Of a DNA stretch of 7,058 bases, positions 5,899-7,058 are shown in pieces. Each line of letters begins with the position of its first letter. Within the stretch, counting starts at the first letter, position 1. A program made the translations under genes and the position numbers. This DNA is from JADGGV01 sp035715725 (GTDB lineage: Bacteria > Gemmatimonadota > Gemmatimonadetes > Longimicrobiales > RSA9): positions 1 through 7,058 of the forward strand of contig DASTKT010000134.1 in assembly GCA_035715725.1 (NCBI GenBank), given 5' to 3'. The notes under the pieces are model-generated. The model searched no databases, was not told the DNA's origin, and saw only the letters and a list, made by a program, of their open reading frames with translations.

Positions 5899-7058
5899 GT
5901 GCTGCGGAGGCCCCACGTCGAGCCGTTCCTGCGCGAAGCGGACGGGGAGCTGCGCGTGGAGTTCCTGCGCGACCCGGACGGGCGCGTCGTCGCGTTCCTG
6001 GCGCGCCTGCTGAAGCTCGTCCGGCGGCTGGAGGGGCGCCCGCGGCGGGTGGTGGTCGAGGCGCTGCGGCGGCAGGAGCGGCGGGTGCGGGATGCGCCGC
6101 GGCTCGCGGGGATCGCGAAGACGCTGCTGGACCTGTGCGCGTTCGGCCCGCCACCCGGCGCGGAGCGGGCGCCGGCGGTGCGGGAAGCGCTGTTCCGGGC
6201 GCGCGCGGGGCTGTGGCCGCCCGTCCCCGGCGACGACCGGCTCCCCTACGAGGTGGCCGCCGAGCGCCTCGGCATCGAGCCGGCGGAGGTGGAGCGGCTG
6301 CTCTACGCCGACGCGCACGAGGCGCGGCTGCTCCTCGCGGCGCCGGCAGCGCTGGATGGGCAAGGCCTGCTCGACCGCTACAACCTGGAGCTGGCGCGGG
6401 GCGTCCTGCTCGACGCCGAGCGGCTCGCGCTCACGGCGCGGGGCGGGTGGCGCGGCATCTTCCGGGCGCTCAAGCTCGCGCGGCTGATGTTCACGGTCGA
6501 GCGCGTGGGGCGGCGCGGCTACCGCGTCGAGGCGACGGGGCCGGCGGCGGCGTTCGTCGCGCGCCCGCAGCGCTACGGCGCGCGGCTGGCGCGCGTGGTG
6601 CCGGCGCTCCTGCGCGCGCCCGGGTGGCAGCTGGAAGCCGAGGTCGTGCGCGCCGGACGTCGCCTGGCGTACCGGCTCGACGCGGCGACGGCGCCGATCC
6701 CACGGCCTCGCGGGCGGCGCAGCTACGACTCGCGCTGGGAGCGGGACCTGGCCCGCGACTTCGGGCGGCTGCTCCCGCCGGAGCGGAGCGGCTGGAGCCT
6801 GACGCGCGAGGATGCACCGGTCGTCGTGGGCGGAGAGGTGTTCCTCCCGGACTTCACGCTGCGGCACCGCGACGGGCGCGAAGCGCTGGTCGAGGTCGTC
6901 GGCTTCTGGACGCCGGAGTACCTGGACGTGAAGCTCCGCAAGGTGGCCGCGGCGGGGCTCGACCACCTCGTGCTCGTCGTCTACCGGGGGCTCGCCGCCG
7001 GCGCGCCGGCGCGGGTCGAGGCGGAGACGGCCGGGCCCGTCGTGTGGTTCCGCGACCG
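5899..7058 (+). CDS. Bax1/DUF790 nuclease, partner of XPB (3' end beyond window)
   Basis: The frame stays open from GTG to the window edge, giving 386 residues with no stop. DUF790/Bax1 proteins usually run to roughly 400-500 residues, so the gene is probably nearly complete but cut. Archaeal Bax1 binds XPB and is a structure-specific Mg-dependent endonuclease acting near bubble or fork junctions. Visible family features in order: 'LAGIAKTLLDLCAF' (69-82), 'VERLLYADAHEARLL' (131-145), 'LLDRYNLELARGVLL' (157-171), 'FRALKLARLMFTVE' (188-201), 'GPAAAF' (214-219), 'RYGARLARVVPALL' (225-238) and 'SYDSRWERDLARDF' (275-288). The PD-(D/E)XK-like nuclease core follows: Glu281, 'FLPDFTL' with Asp318 (315-321) and 'VEVVGFWTPEYL' with Glu332 (331-342), then Lys345. 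A Gly (335) and Val (334) stand around the place where the canonical ExK lysine would be expected, as I recall for this family generally, so Lys345 may substitute. It lies 10 bases after the XPB-like gene in the same operon. The identification is from memory of the family pattern and was not searched. Confidence 0.85.
   Translation, partial: MLRRPHVEPFLREADGELRVEFLRDPDGRVVAFLARLLKLVRRLEGRPRRVVVEALRRQERRVRDAPRLAGIAKTLLDLCAFGPPPGAERAPAVREALFRARAGLWPPVPGDDRLPYEVAAERLGIEPAEVERLLYADAHEARLLLAAPAALDGQGLLDRYNLELARGVLLDAERLALTARGGWRGIFRALKLARLMFTVERVGRRGYRVEATGPAAAFVARPQRYGARLARVVPALLRAPGWQLEAEVVRAGRRLAYRLDAATAPIPRPRGRRSYDSRWERDLARDFGRLLPPERSGWSLTREDAPVVVGGEVFLPDFTLRHRDGREALVEVVGFWTPEYLDVKLRKVAAAGLDHLVLVVYRGLAAGAPARVEAETAGPVVWFRD

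Noticed and set aside
4148..6013. 621-residue plus-strand frame overlapping the helicase
   Set aside because: It is out of frame with the helicase motifs, very rich in Gly, Ala and Arg, and starts inside the opposite Uma2 gene.
5359..6966. 535-residue minus-strand open frame opposite the helicase and Bax1-like genes
   Set aside because: Its product is dominated by Arg, Pro and Ala without motifs, and it crosses two recognisable genes on the other strand. It is a GC-rich shadow.

Overview
The window is bacterial-style, gene-dense DNA with very high GC (by eye above 70%). Third codon positions are strongly G/C, and GTG and TTG starts are used. The composition and the large secreted Asp-box/VPS10-like beta-propeller protein fit a high-GC phylum such as Gemmatimonadota, or a myxobacterial, Acidobacteria-like or related lineage. 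No rRNA, tRNA or ribosomal marker is present to settle this, so the taxonomic guess is weak.

Layout: (1) 104-3340, minus strand: a 1078-residue exported protein with a signal peptide, eleven Asp-box (BNR) motifs and a C-terminal Fn3-like plus coiled-coil region. (2) 3341-3732: a gene-free spacer of about 390 bases. It holds a 21-base inverted repeat pair (one mismatch) that brackets a strong GC-rich hairpin, probably the terminator of the next gene. (3) 3733-4299, minus strand: a complete Uma2-family (DUF820) PD-(D/E)XK nuclease-like protein. (4) 4300-4478: a divergent spacer. (5) 4479-5888, plus strand: a superfamily 2 DEAH helicase of the XPB/Rad25 type. A TTG start with a good Shine-Dalgarno is preferred over an upstream GTG. 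(6) 5899 to the window end, plus strand: a GTG-start gene cut by the window edge, recognised as DUF790/Bax1, the nuclease partner of archaeal XPB.

The most notable content is the last two genes. They are 10 bases apart, and the second gene's Shine-Dalgarno overlaps the first gene's stop codon, so they look like a translationally linked helicase-nuclease pair. In archaea, XPB and Bax1 form a complex that unwinds and incises DNA bubbles or forks, and has been proposed to act in nucleotide excision repair. Here the same pair sits in what looks like a bacterial chromosome, next to a divergent Uma2 nuclease gene. The functional assignment rests on sequence motifs. That the two proteins act together is inferred from operon structure and the archaeal precedent. 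The large exported protein looks unrelated to the repair genes.
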